From NCBI GenBank assembly GCA_051652245.1, contig JBOFTV010000094.1, forward strand, positions 1 through 15,153: DNA of 15,153 nt, written 5' to 3'. Position numbers and translations under genes: made by a program. The number at the start of each line of letters is the position of its first letter. Position 1 is the first letter of the stretch. Positions 8,510 to 14,366 of the stretch are shown here, piece by piece. Origin of the DNA: BHER01 sp051652245 (GTDB lineage: Bacteria > Bacillota_I > Bacilli_A > Culicoidibacterales > Culicoidibacteraceae). The notes beneath the pieces are model-generated. The model was given only the letters and a program-made list of their open reading frames with translations, ran no database searches and was not told the DNA's origin.

Positions 8510-9298
8510 CTATTTACCTACTTTCATCAAAATATCAATGGCTGCTCCTACAGTTGGAACAGTATGGCCTGCTTGGTTACGGATTTCTTCTTTGGCATGA
8601 CTTACAGCAAAAGAGTAATCAACTACGGGAAACATTGACGTATCATTTTCAGAATCACCAATGGCTGCTAACAAATCAAATTTTTGAATCCCCGCCATTT
8701 TTGTGACCAAATCTTGGACTGCTGCTCCTTTGTTAACCCCTTTAGCAACAATTTCAAAGCTTACAGGACTTGTCATAAAGCCATCAACCTGCTGACTTAA
8801 ATGTGCTCCAATAAATGCTCTAATGGGAATAAACAGCTCAGGTGTTCCAAAAATTAAAAATGTACTAATCGGTAACTTTTTAATATCTTCATAAAAGCGC
8901 GCCGAAATAATTGATGAATCATAATATTCACCGACTTCCCCTTCTTTGCGGGGGCTGGGAAAATAGCGATTATCAGCCGTAGAAGCCTCCACACGCAAAT
9001 CTGTTTTGGCAAAAAAATCACTGATCAAATTAACTGAAGCTTCATCAATTGCCTTGTGTACAATGATTTCCCCCGCTTGTGTCTTGACAACAGCTCCATT
9101 TTGACTAATTCGGTATAATCCAAAAAAGCCTAAATGATTTTCAACAAAGGTAATATCATGGTCTAATCGTCCCGTTGCAATTATCAGAGTATTGCCCTCT
9201 TCGCAGAAGTTTTTGATTTTGGCTAAACTTTGAGAATCAACTTGGTGTGTATGGTCCAATAGTGTCCCATCTAGGTCACATGCTAGTAATATATTCAT
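8510..9298 (-). CDS. Cof-type HAD-IIB phosphatase
   Basis: A 262-residue haloacid-dehalogenase phosphatase of the Cof/HAD-IIB class and typical length. Motif I is DLDGTLLD with nucleophile D8 and D10. Motif II is IIATGR (T42). The motif III lysine is K190 in KGVNKG. Motif IV is GDSEND (214-219). Residues about 85-185 form the C2-type cap that selects the substrate. Such enzymes dephosphorylate sugar phosphates or other small phosphates in the cytoplasm. Here it lies between a PTS EIIC and a DUF4127 gene, so it may remove the phosphate added during uptake or from a downstream product (inference). Its Shine-Dalgarno AAGGAG (about 9310-9315) is partly inside a short hairpin, and a strong hairpin separates it from the EIIC gene, so its expression may be set separately from the permease. 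Confidence 0.92.
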   Translation of the reverse strand: MNILLACDLDGTLLDHTHQVDSQSLAKIKNFCEEGNTLIIATGRLDHDITFVENHLGFFGLYRISQNGAVVKTQAGEIIVHKAIDEASVNLISDFFAKTDLRVEASTADNRYFPSPRKEGEVGEYYDSSIISARFYEDIKKLPISTFLIFGTPELFIPIRAFIGAHLSQQVDGFMTSPVSFEIVAKGVNKGAAVQDLVTKMAGIQKFDLLAAIGDSENDTSMFPVVDYSFAVSHAKEEIRNQAGHTVPTVGAAIDILMKVGK

Positions 9299-9312
9299 TT
9301 TCGCTTTCTCTC

Positions 9313-9328
9313 CTTCAGTAAACTGAAG
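9313..9328 (-). promoter_or_regulatory. hairpin overlapping the HAD gene Shine-Dalgarno
   Basis: CTTCAGT and ACTGAAG form a perfect 7-bp inverted repeat with only two bases between the arms. On the minus-strand transcript the 3' arm ends in the AAG of the AAGGAG that serves the HAD gene, so pairing would partly hide the ribosome site. Three bases (9326-9328) are shared with the neighbouring larger hairpin, so both cannot form completely at once. Confidence 0.45.
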
Positions 9329-9356
9329 ATGGGATGCAATAAATGCATCCCATCTT
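9326..9356 (-). promoter_or_regulatory. strong intercistronic hairpin between EIIC and HAD genes
   Basis: A perfect 13-bp inverted repeat (9326-9338 with 9344-9356, core GATGGGATGCA) with a 5-base loop. It lies inside the operon, about 30 bases after the EIIC stop. On the operon strand it is not followed by a T run, so a complete terminator is unlikely; on the plus strand it is followed by TTTTT but no plus-strand gene precedes it. It more likely stabilises or delimits the EIIC message, or acts as a partial attenuator. Confidence 0.55.
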
Positions 9357-9387
9357 TTTGCTTATTCATTCATTTATTTACTAAATG

Positions 9388-10734
9388 TTATTCTGTTGTT
9401 GCAGCTCCTTCGATATCTTTTGCTTTATTGGCAACAATTACAAATGGTATATAAATGGCAATTGCTAATAAAATTAAGATAATAGCAAGGACTGCTGCAC
9501 GCCAATCTCCACCTGTTGCTAAAAATGCACTTAGAACTGGAGGTGTCGTCCATGGAACTAAGATAAATGTTTTTGAAACTAGTCCGACTGCTGTTGCAAC
9601 ATATGCAACTGTCAGACAAGCAAGTGGAGCTAAAATTAATGGTATCATTAAAATTGGATTTAAGACAACTGGTAAACCAAAGATGAGTGGCTCATTAATA
9701 TTAAAAACACCTGGCATGACTGAAAAATTGGTTACGGCACGGTAATCCTCACGCTTTGAGGCAATAAGGACTGCACCAAGTAAACCAATTGTTGTTCCAC
9801 CCCCGCCGATTAAAACAAAGGCATCAATGAATGGTTTGGTCACGATATTTGGTAATACAAGACCTGCTTCAAAGGCTTTAGCATTTGCTTCAATAGCAAT
9901 TAATAATGCAGGTTCAACCACTGGTGATAGCGCAAACGCTCCATGGATACCAAATGACCAAAGGCCATTTTGCAATAACATGACAACCGCAATCCCAATA
10001 TAACTTTCCAATGCTTGACTTACTGGTGCTTGAATAACTGTGTTGATTACATCTTGTAATGTTAAACCAAACATGAGGTCCAAGAAATAGGCAAGTAAAG
10101 CAAACAGTAAAATTACAAGGAATGATGGCACAAGAACATTAAATGATTTTGCTACTGCTGGAGGAACACTCTCAGGCATTTTAATTAAAATTGCTTTAAT
10201 TTTTGTAAATGCTCTTAGTAATTCTGTGGCAATAATTCCGGTAAAAAAGGCCATAAATAATCCGACTGCGCTCGTTTGCGTACCCGTAATTACGCCACCA
10301 ACTTTAACTACTTCTTCTAGACCTTTAACAGTTACTGTAAATTCTGTTGCTTGGGGAAACATAATAATTAATGTTCCAACAGCAAGCAATCCAAAATACA
10401 ATGGTTTTTCACCATATGATTGCGCTAATTTATAAGCAACGGCAAAAGCGATCAACAATGAAATAATATTTAATGTCCCATTATAGACTAAGCCAAAAAT
10501 TGGTCTAATTTCTGCTAAAATTGGTTCAAATGATTTTGGATCTGGAAATAAACTAAATAAGCCTCCCGGATTTGAGCTTAAAAACACATTATTAATTAAA
10601 ACCATAAATGAACCAATAATAACCAGTGGCATCATTTCAATAAAAGAATCCCTAATGGCTGCTAAATGTCTCTGTGATGATAGTTTACCTGCCACGGGCA
10701 AAAGCTTCTCAGCAATTTTGTCTAAAAAATTCAT
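9388..10734 (-). CDS. PTS EIIC permease, lactose/cellobiose family, orphan (locus 2)
   Basis: A 448-residue polytopic permease of the lactose/cellobiose PTS family. Recognisable segments are PESVPPAVAKSFNVLVPS (about 187-204), LWSFGIHG (258-265), FNINEPLIFGLPVVLNP (344-360) and PWTTPP (394-399) followed by ATGGDWRA, a typical cellobiose/diacetylchitobiose-type arrangement. This suggests a beta-linked or otherwise unphosphorylated glycoside cargo, but specificity cannot be read from sequence. No EIIA or EIIB is encoded in the window. It is the first gene of the EIIC-HAD-DUF4127-ROK/RpiR operon and is divergent from a second RpiR regulator. The ATG at 10734 has AAAGGAG 9 bases upstream, and a good promoter lies about 100 bases further up. 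It is a distant paralogue of the other EIIC in this window (starting 4240). Confidence 0.93.
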   Translation of the reverse strand: MNFLDKIAEKLLPVAGKLSSQRHLAAIRDSFIEMMPLVIIGSFMVLINNVFLSSNPGGLFSLFPDPKSFEPILAEIRPIFGLVYNGTLNIISLLIAFAVAYKLAQSYGEKPLYFGLLAVGTLIIMFPQATEFTVTVKGLEEVVKVGGVITGTQTSAVGLFMAFFTGIIATELLRAFTKIKAILIKMPESVPPAVAKSFNVLVPSFLVILLFALLAYFLDLMFGLTLQDVINTVIQAPVSQALESYIGIAVVMLLQNGLWSFGIHGAFALSPVVEPALLIAIEANAKAFEAGLVLPNIVTKPFIDAFVLIGGGGTTIGLLGAVLIASKREDYRAVTNFSVMPGVFNINEPLIFGLPVVLNPILMIPLILAPLACLTVAYVATAVGLVSKTFILVPWTTPPVLSAFLATGGDWRAAVLAIILILLAIAIYIPFVIVANKAKDIEGAATTE

Positions 10735-10819
10735 AATATACTACTCCTTTGTTTCTATCCCTAATTGCCTAAAATCCGTATACGTGATTTCTTATTGCTA
10801 AATTAGGTTATTTATTTAA

Positions 10820-10834
10820 ATAAGCTTTGCTTAT
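10820..10834. promoter_or_regulatory. inverted repeat at the EIIC (locus 2) transcription start
   Basis: ATAAGC and GCTTAT form a perfect 6-bp inverted repeat with a 3-base centre. It sits immediately downstream of the minus-strand -10, so it would cover about +1 to +15. An adjoining 12-base perfect palindrome (TTATTTAAATAA, 10812-10823) overlaps one arm. Either could be a regulator-binding site; AT-rich palindromes also arise by chance. Confidence 0.3.
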
Positions 10835-10840
10835 AGCATC

Positions 10841-10869
10841 ATAATACCATTTTTAACACAAAATGTAAA
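10841..10869 (-). promoter_or_regulatory. promoter of the EIIC-HAD-DUF4127-ROK/RpiR operon
   Basis: On the minus strand, -35 TTTACA (10864-10869) and -10 TATTAT (10841-10846) are separated by exactly 17 bases, and TGG before the -10 gives an extended element. Transcription would start near 10834 and leave a leader of about 100 bases before the ATG at 10734. A cre-like half site overlaps the -35. Confidence 0.7.
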
Positions 10870-10877
10870 CGTTTTTC
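10864..10877 (+). promoter_or_regulatory. degenerate cre-like site over the EIIC -35
   Basis: TGTAAACGTTTTTC matches the catabolite-responsive element consensus TGWAANCGNTNWCA except at the last two bases. It overlaps the minus-strand -35, where CcpA binding would block the operon promoter. A second similar match, TGGAAGCGTTTTTT, lies at 10919-10932. Both lack the second half site, so each is only a candidate. Confidence 0.35.
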
Positions 10878-10918
10878 TTTTTAAAAAACAAAAAGAAAAA
10901 AAATATCATTTTGTTGGA

Positions 10919-10932
10919 TGGAAGCGTTTTTT
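10919..10932 (+). promoter_or_regulatory. second degenerate cre-like site
   Basis: TGGAAGCGTTTTTT fits the first twelve positions of the relaxed cre consensus (TGNAANCGNWNNCA) but not the final CA. It lies upstream of both divergent promoters of locus 2. Confidence 0.25.
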
Positions 10933-10969
10933 TTTAGTTGGAAATGGGCTAACTATTTTTCTTTGTTTG

Positions 10970-10978
10970 TGTTATAAT
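10970..10978 (+). promoter_or_regulatory. extended -10 promoter of the second rpiR-type gene
   Basis: TGT followed by consensus TATAAT forms an extended -10 about 47 bases upstream of the ATG at 11025. There is no clear -35 at 16-18 bases. The start would be near 10985. Confidence 0.65.
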
Positions 10979-10989
10979 GGATAAATCTT

Positions 10990-11007
10990 GGTAATCCTTG
11001 CATTACC
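10990..11007. promoter_or_regulatory. GGTAAT-N6-ATTACC inverted repeat, candidate operator
   Basis: A perfect 6-bp inverted repeat with a 6-base spacer lies just downstream of the predicted start of the second rpiR-type gene and upstream of its ribosome site. An RpiR dimer bound here would repress its own gene. The position is suggestive, but I do not find a second full copy near the divergent EIIC promoter. Confidence 0.4.
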
Positions 11008-11024
11008 GTATTTTGGAGGTTTTT

Positions 11025-11840
11025 ATGAATCATTTAAGCTTTGCCAACCGTGTTGACCAATCATTCCACTTATTATCAAAAAAAGAGCGCGTCATTATCG
11101 ATTATCTCTTTTCTCATCAACAGGAAGCAACGACAATTACAATTAATCAACTTTCAGCGAAAACAAATAGCTCTAATGCGACAATTACACGCGTTATCCA
11201 AAAACTTGCTTATACTAGTTTTAGTGCGTTTAAAACTTATCTTTCCCAGGAACTAGCACAAATTGCTACACCAATTTCAACGGAGGACGACTTAGCATTA
11301 GAAATTGCTAGTTACTACTCACAAACAATTAAAGCGTCCATTGAATTCACTAATAATACCGTAATCGAATTAATTGTCCAATCGATTCAATCGGCGCGGA
11401 AAATTTTGATTATCGGCTTGGGTAGCTCAAGTCTTTCAGGGTTAGAACTGAAATACCGACTTATGAGGCTTGACCTTAATATTGATGTTGTCTCTGATGC
11501 ACATACGATGCTTATGCAGCTCTCTTTGCTTAGTAAAGATGATTTGGTTATCTGCATTACTAATTCTGGTTCATCCGTTGAATTAGCACGCTCCTGTGCT
11601 TTTGCTAAGAAATTAAAAATTCCGATTTATACCATTACCAATAAAAATCATACTCCCATTACCGCACTTTCTAATTATGTTATTTTCACATCAAGTGTGA
11701 GCGCTGCAACACCTGCCCAATTTATTAATAGTCAATTGGCAATTATGTTTTGTATCGATATCATTTGTTATAAATTACTTTCTATTCCCCAATTTGCAGC
11801 AAAGCGGACGCAAACATTAGAAGCACTCAAACTATTGTAA
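11025..11840 (+). CDS. MurR/RpiR-family regulator with SIS domain (locus 2)
   Basis: A 271-residue RpiR-type regulator. The N-terminal HTH contains NSSNATITRVIQK (about 48-60). The SIS domain (about 115-250) contains IIGLGSSSLSGLEL and ITNSGSSVEL, the phosphosugar-binding loops. The ATG at 11025 is chosen because GGAGG ends 5 bases before it; an upstream in-frame TTG at 10998 would add 9 residues but lies within the candidate operator. The gene is divergent from the EIIC-HAD-DUF4127-ROK/RpiR operon and convergent with the EIIBC gene, ending 24 bases from it. It most likely controls the operon beside it and itself; control of the EIIBC/nanE locus is an alternative, since RpiR regulators elsewhere govern amino-sugar genes. 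It is a paralogue of the regulator starting at 4339. The effector is unknown. Confidence 0.93.
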   Translation: MNHLSFANRVDQSFHLLSKKERVIIDYLFSHQQEATTITINQLSAKTNSSNATITRVIQKLAYTSFSAFKTYLSQELAQIATPISTEDDLALEIASYYSQTIKASIEFTNNTVIELIVQSIQSARKILIIGLGSSSLSGLELKYRLMRLDLNIDVVSDAHTMLMQLSLLSKDDLVICITNSGSSVELARSCAFAKKLKIPIYTITNKNHTPITALSNYVIFTSSVSAATPAQFINSQLAIMFCIDIICYKLLSIPQFAAKRTQTLEALKLL

Positions 11841-11863
11841 GTTCTGAGCGCTTCTTTTTTTTT
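11819..11863 (+). terminator. intrinsic terminator of the second rpiR-type gene, starting inside its coding end
   Basis: GAAGCACTCA (11820-11829) pairs with TGAGCGCTTC (11845-11854) with one A-C mismatch, around a 15-base loop that contains the TAA stop. Nine T follow at 11855-11863. The 5' arm is therefore made of the last codons of the regulator. On the other strand there is no T run, so it would not terminate the converging EIIBC gene well. Confidence 0.7.
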
Positions 11864-11864
11864 A

Positions 11865-13397
11865 TTATAATAGTTCTTCGATTTCATTTTTAATTACGGT
11901 GACTTGGGGACCGTAGACCACTTGGATGCCATTTCCTTTTCTAATAAGGCCTTTTGAGCCTGTTGCTTTAAGCTTCTGCTCGTCAACAAGCTCACTATTT
12001 TTGACCGTAACTCTTAGTCTTGTAGCGCAACAATCAACGTCTTCTAAGTTGTCTTTACCACCTAGTGCTGCAATTACAGCGAGTGCTCTTTGACTCCCTT
12101 GCTTATTTTGCTGTTCTTCTTTGAGAACATCATCTTCACGTCCTAATGTTTTAAAGTTGAACTTTTGAATGCAAAATGTAAAGGTAAAATAATAAAGAAA
12201 AAACCACGGAAGACCAATTATTGGCACAATATACCAATTTGTTTTTTCAATACCTTGGAGGACACCAAATAAAATGAAATCAATGAAGCCACCCGAAAAC
12301 GTCTGCCCAATTGTAATACTGAAAATATGACTTAGCATAAAAGCAAGACCATCAAAAATGGCATGAATAACATAGAGCAGAGGCGCTGCAAATAAGAAAC
12401 TAAATTCTAGTGGCTCAGTGATGCCCGTTAGAAACGATGTCAGCCCAGCCGTCCCCATCAAACCGGCAACAATTTTCTTATTTTCTGGTTTAGCTGTTTT
12501 ATAGATAGCTAGTGCTGCTCCAATTAAACCAAACATCATCGTAATAAACCGTCCTGACATAAAACGTGCCGTTCCTTCATAGAAAACTTCTGTGCTCGGA
12601 TCAGCAAGCTGCGCAAAGAAAATATTCTGTGTCCCTTGATAAACAACACCATTGATTTCTAATGTTCCCCCTAATGCTGTTTGCCAGAAAGGAATATAGA
12701 AAATATGATGTAGCCCAAAAGGCCCCAGCAGGCGTAAAATAAGACCATAGAAAAATGTTCCTGCATAACCCGTACTATTAACAATACTACCAATTTGCAT
12801 AATTCCTATTTGAAAAAAAGGCCAGATAAAATACATCAAAATTCCCACAATCATTGCTGCAAATGCTGTAACAATTGGGACAAATCTTGACCCACCAAAA
12901 AAGCCAAGATATTGTGGCAATTCAATTTTGTTGAATTTTGTATGTAATGTTGCTGTTAGTAGCGCCACTACAAGTCCGCCAAAAACACCCGATTCTAGGG
13001 TTTGAATCCCTAGTGTCATACCTTGTCCTACAGAACTTAAGTTATCAACAGCAACTGTGTTTGTCACTGATAGCATTGCACTAATTGTTGCATTCATGAC
13101 CAAATATCCCAGTAGCGCTGCCAGACCTGCTGTTCCTTTGTCAGCTTTAACTAGACCCACTGTCACACCTACGGCAAATAGGACCGGTAAATTTGCAAAA
13201 ACAATCGTTCCGGCTGCACTCATGACACTAAATATTGCCTGTAGCCAAATAATATTTAAGACGGGGTAGGCCATTACTGTATTGGGGTTTGAAAGTGCCC
13301 CTCCTATTCCTAGTAATAAACCTGCTGCTGGTAAGATGGCAATCGGGAGCATAAATGATTTACCAATTTGCTGAGCTTTTCCAAAAAAATTATTCAC
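11865..13397 (-). CDS. PTS EIIBC permease, glucose/N-acetylhexosamine family
   Basis: A 510-residue two-domain PTS permease resembling PtsG/NagE/MalX. The EIIC membrane domain (about 1-415) begins GKSFMLPIAILPAAGLLLGIG and contains the signature GITEPLEFSFLFAAP. After a polar linker, the EIIB domain (about 434-510) carries the phosphorylation loop VDCCATRLRV; by alignment to DACITRLR the phosphorylated residue is C457, with an extra cysteine at 456. No EIIA domain is fused, so a free Crr-type EIIA must donate phosphate. The start is GTG at 13397 with AAGGAA upstream. It is divergent from nanE, which suggests the imported sugar is ManNAc, GlcNAc or a related hexosamine rather than glucose (inference). 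A consensus TTGACA/TATAAT promoter with a cre-like site just after the start point indicates strong, catabolite-controlled expression. Confidence 0.93.
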   Translation of the reverse strand: MNNFFGKAQQIGKSFMLPIAILPAAGLLLGIGGALSNPNTVMAYPVLNIIWLQAIFSVMSAAGTIVFANLPVLFAVGVTVGLVKADKGTAGLAALLGYLVMNATISAMLSVTNTVAVDNLSSVGQGMTLGIQTLESGVFGGLVVALLTATLHTKFNKIELPQYLGFFGGSRFVPIVTAFAAMIVGILMYFIWPFFQIGIMQIGSIVNSTGYAGTFFYGLILRLLGPFGLHHIFYIPFWQTALGGTLEINGVVYQGTQNIFFAQLADPSTEVFYEGTARFMSGRFITMMFGLIGAALAIYKTAKPENKKIVAGLMGTAGLTSFLTGITEPLEFSFLFAAPLLYVIHAIFDGLAFMLSHIFSITIGQTFSGGFIDFILFGVLQGIEKTNWYIVPIIGLPWFFLYYFTFTFCIQKFNFKTLGREDDVLKEEQQNKQGSQRALAVIAALGGKDNLEDVDCCATRLRVTVKNSELVDEQKLKATGSKGLIRKGNGIQVVYGPQVTVIKNEIEELL

Positions 13398-13423
13398 TTT
13401 TTTATTCCTTCTTTCTTTATTTT

Positions 13424-13437
13424 TGATAACGTTTCCA
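13424..13437 (-). promoter_or_regulatory. cre (CcpA) site downstream of the EIIBC start point
   Basis: Minus-strand TGGAAACGTTATCA agrees with the cre consensus TGWNANCGNTNWCA at all positions except the first W. It begins a few bases after the predicted EIIBC transcription start, a position where CcpA acts as a roadblock. It lies between two divergent genes, so it could also affect nanE. Confidence 0.65.
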
Positions 13438-13445
13438 TAGTCTAT

Positions 13446-13475
13446 ATTATACGAACTTTTTTACATTTTTGTCAA
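13446..13475 (-). promoter_or_regulatory. consensus promoter of the EIIBC gene
   Basis: On the minus strand, TTGACA (13470-13475) and TATAAT (13446-13451) are both perfect sigma-A hexamers, 18 bases apart. The start would be near 13439, with a leader of about 42 bases to the GTG at 13397. Confidence 0.85.
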
Positions 13476-13542
13476 TAGTTTATGGTAATCTTTTCTTTTT
13501 GATAATATTTTTGGTATTTTTTTCTTTTTTATAGTAAATATG

Positions 13543-13551
13543 TGTTACAAT
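13543..13551 (+). promoter_or_regulatory. extended -10 promoter of nanE
   Basis: TGT followed by TACAAT forms an extended -10 about 39 bases upstream of the nanE ATG. The region 17 bases upstream is a T-rich run without a clear -35. Confidence 0.55.
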
Positions 13552-13590
13552 GGGGTTAATAAATTTTAAAATAAGATAGGATGAGTTAAC

Positions 13591-14286
13591 ATGAATGAAA
13601 TACTTAGTAAAATTAAAGGTCAATTAATTGTCTCATGTCAGGCGCTGCCAGATGAGCCACTACACAGTAGTTTTATTATGGGGCGGATGGCTTTGGCTGC
13701 TACACAGAGTGGAGCGGGAGGAATTCGCGCTAATTCGGTTGTTGATATTGCCGAAATCCAAAAGCATACCACCTTGCCAATTATTGGAATCATTAAGAAA
13801 AACTTTGGTGATAATCCTGTGTATATCACCGCAACAATGGTGGAAGTTGATGCTCTTGTTGCGCAGAATGTTGAAATTATTGCCATGGCTGCAACTACGG
13901 ATCTTCGACCTAACGGATTGAGTTTGACCGATTTTTTTGCTGCTGTTCGTACTAAATATCCAGAGCAGTTATTTATGGCTGATGTGAGTACTTTGGAGGA
14001 AGCTTTAATTGCTCAAGAAATCGGTTTTGATATCGTTGCCCCCACACTACTTGGTTACACAATTAACACTCAAGGACGATCAATCGATGGTGATGATTTT
14101 GCTGAATTGAAACAAATTCTTAAGCATGTTTCAATTCCCGTTATTGCTGAAGGTGGTGTAACCACACCAGAAATTGCGCGACGCGTGCTTGAATTAGGTG
14201 TCTTTGCCGTTGTTGTTGGTGGAGCAATTACCCGACCACAGCAAATTACCTCTCGCTTTATTAAAGCAATGGGATTAGCTAAGTAA
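13591..14286 (+). CDS. nanE: N-acetylmannosamine-6-phosphate 2-epimerase
   Basis: A 231-residue TIM-barrel enzyme that converts ManNAc-6-phosphate to GlcNAc-6-phosphate in sialic acid and ManNAc breakdown. Family blocks are LIVSCQALPDEPLHSS (12-27), PIIGIIKKN (63-71), MADVSTLEEA (129-138), TLLGYT (152-157), VIAEGG (184-189) and VVGGAITRPQQIT (208-220). By comparison with my memory of the Clostridium perfringens enzyme, the catalytic lysine is K69, and R46, D131, E187 and R215 match its other active-site residues. The usually conserved aspartate of the L/I-D-A/G-T strand is A100 here, and the arginine after EG is G189. AGGA lies 9 bases before the ATG. The gene is alone on its strand, divergent from a hexose-type EIIBC, and ends at a strong terminator; nagA, nagB, nanA and nanK are not in the window. 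ManNAc import by the EIIBC would bypass the need for a kinase. Confidence 0.93.
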   Translation: MNEILSKIKGQLIVSCQALPDEPLHSSFIMGRMALAATQSGAGGIRANSVVDIAEIQKHTTLPIIGIIKKNFGDNPVYITATMVEVDALVAQNVEIIAMAATTDLRPNGLSLTDFFAAVRTKYPEQLFMADVSTLEEALIAQEIGFDIVAPTLLGYTINTQGRSIDGDDFAELKQILKHVSIPVIAEGGVTTPEIARRVLELGVFAVVVGGAITRPQQITSRFIKAMGLAK

Positions 14287-14303
14287 TTAACTACTTTCCT
14301 TAT

Positions 14304-14358
14304 AAAAAGCCCTCCTTAGAAACACCAATTATCACAGTGTTTTGAAGGAGGGCTTTTT
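14304..14358. terminator. bidirectional terminator between nanE and the surface protein gene
   Basis: AAAAAGCCCTCCTT (14304-14317) and its complement (14345-14358) form a perfect 14-bp stem. The loop between them contains a further AAACAC/GTGTTT pairing. T runs follow on both strands, so it can stop nanE from the left and the convergent LPXTG gene from the right. Confidence 0.88.
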
Positions 14359-14366
14359 TTATCTAA

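Noticed and set aside
9455..9745. Plus-strand ORF of 96 codons opposite the EIIC gene
   Set aside because: It lies entirely antisense to a well-supported permease, has no ribosome site or family motif, and is a by-product of the codon pattern on the other strand.
10998..11024. Upstream TTG start for the second rpiR gene, adding nine residues
   Set aside because: The ATG at 11025 has a strong GGAGG at 5-base spacing, whereas the TTG lies inside the inverted repeat with no ribosome site at the proper distance.
13628..13921. Alternative-frame ORFs on both strands within nanE
   Set aside because: nanE is unambiguous in its own frame; the others are shadows.
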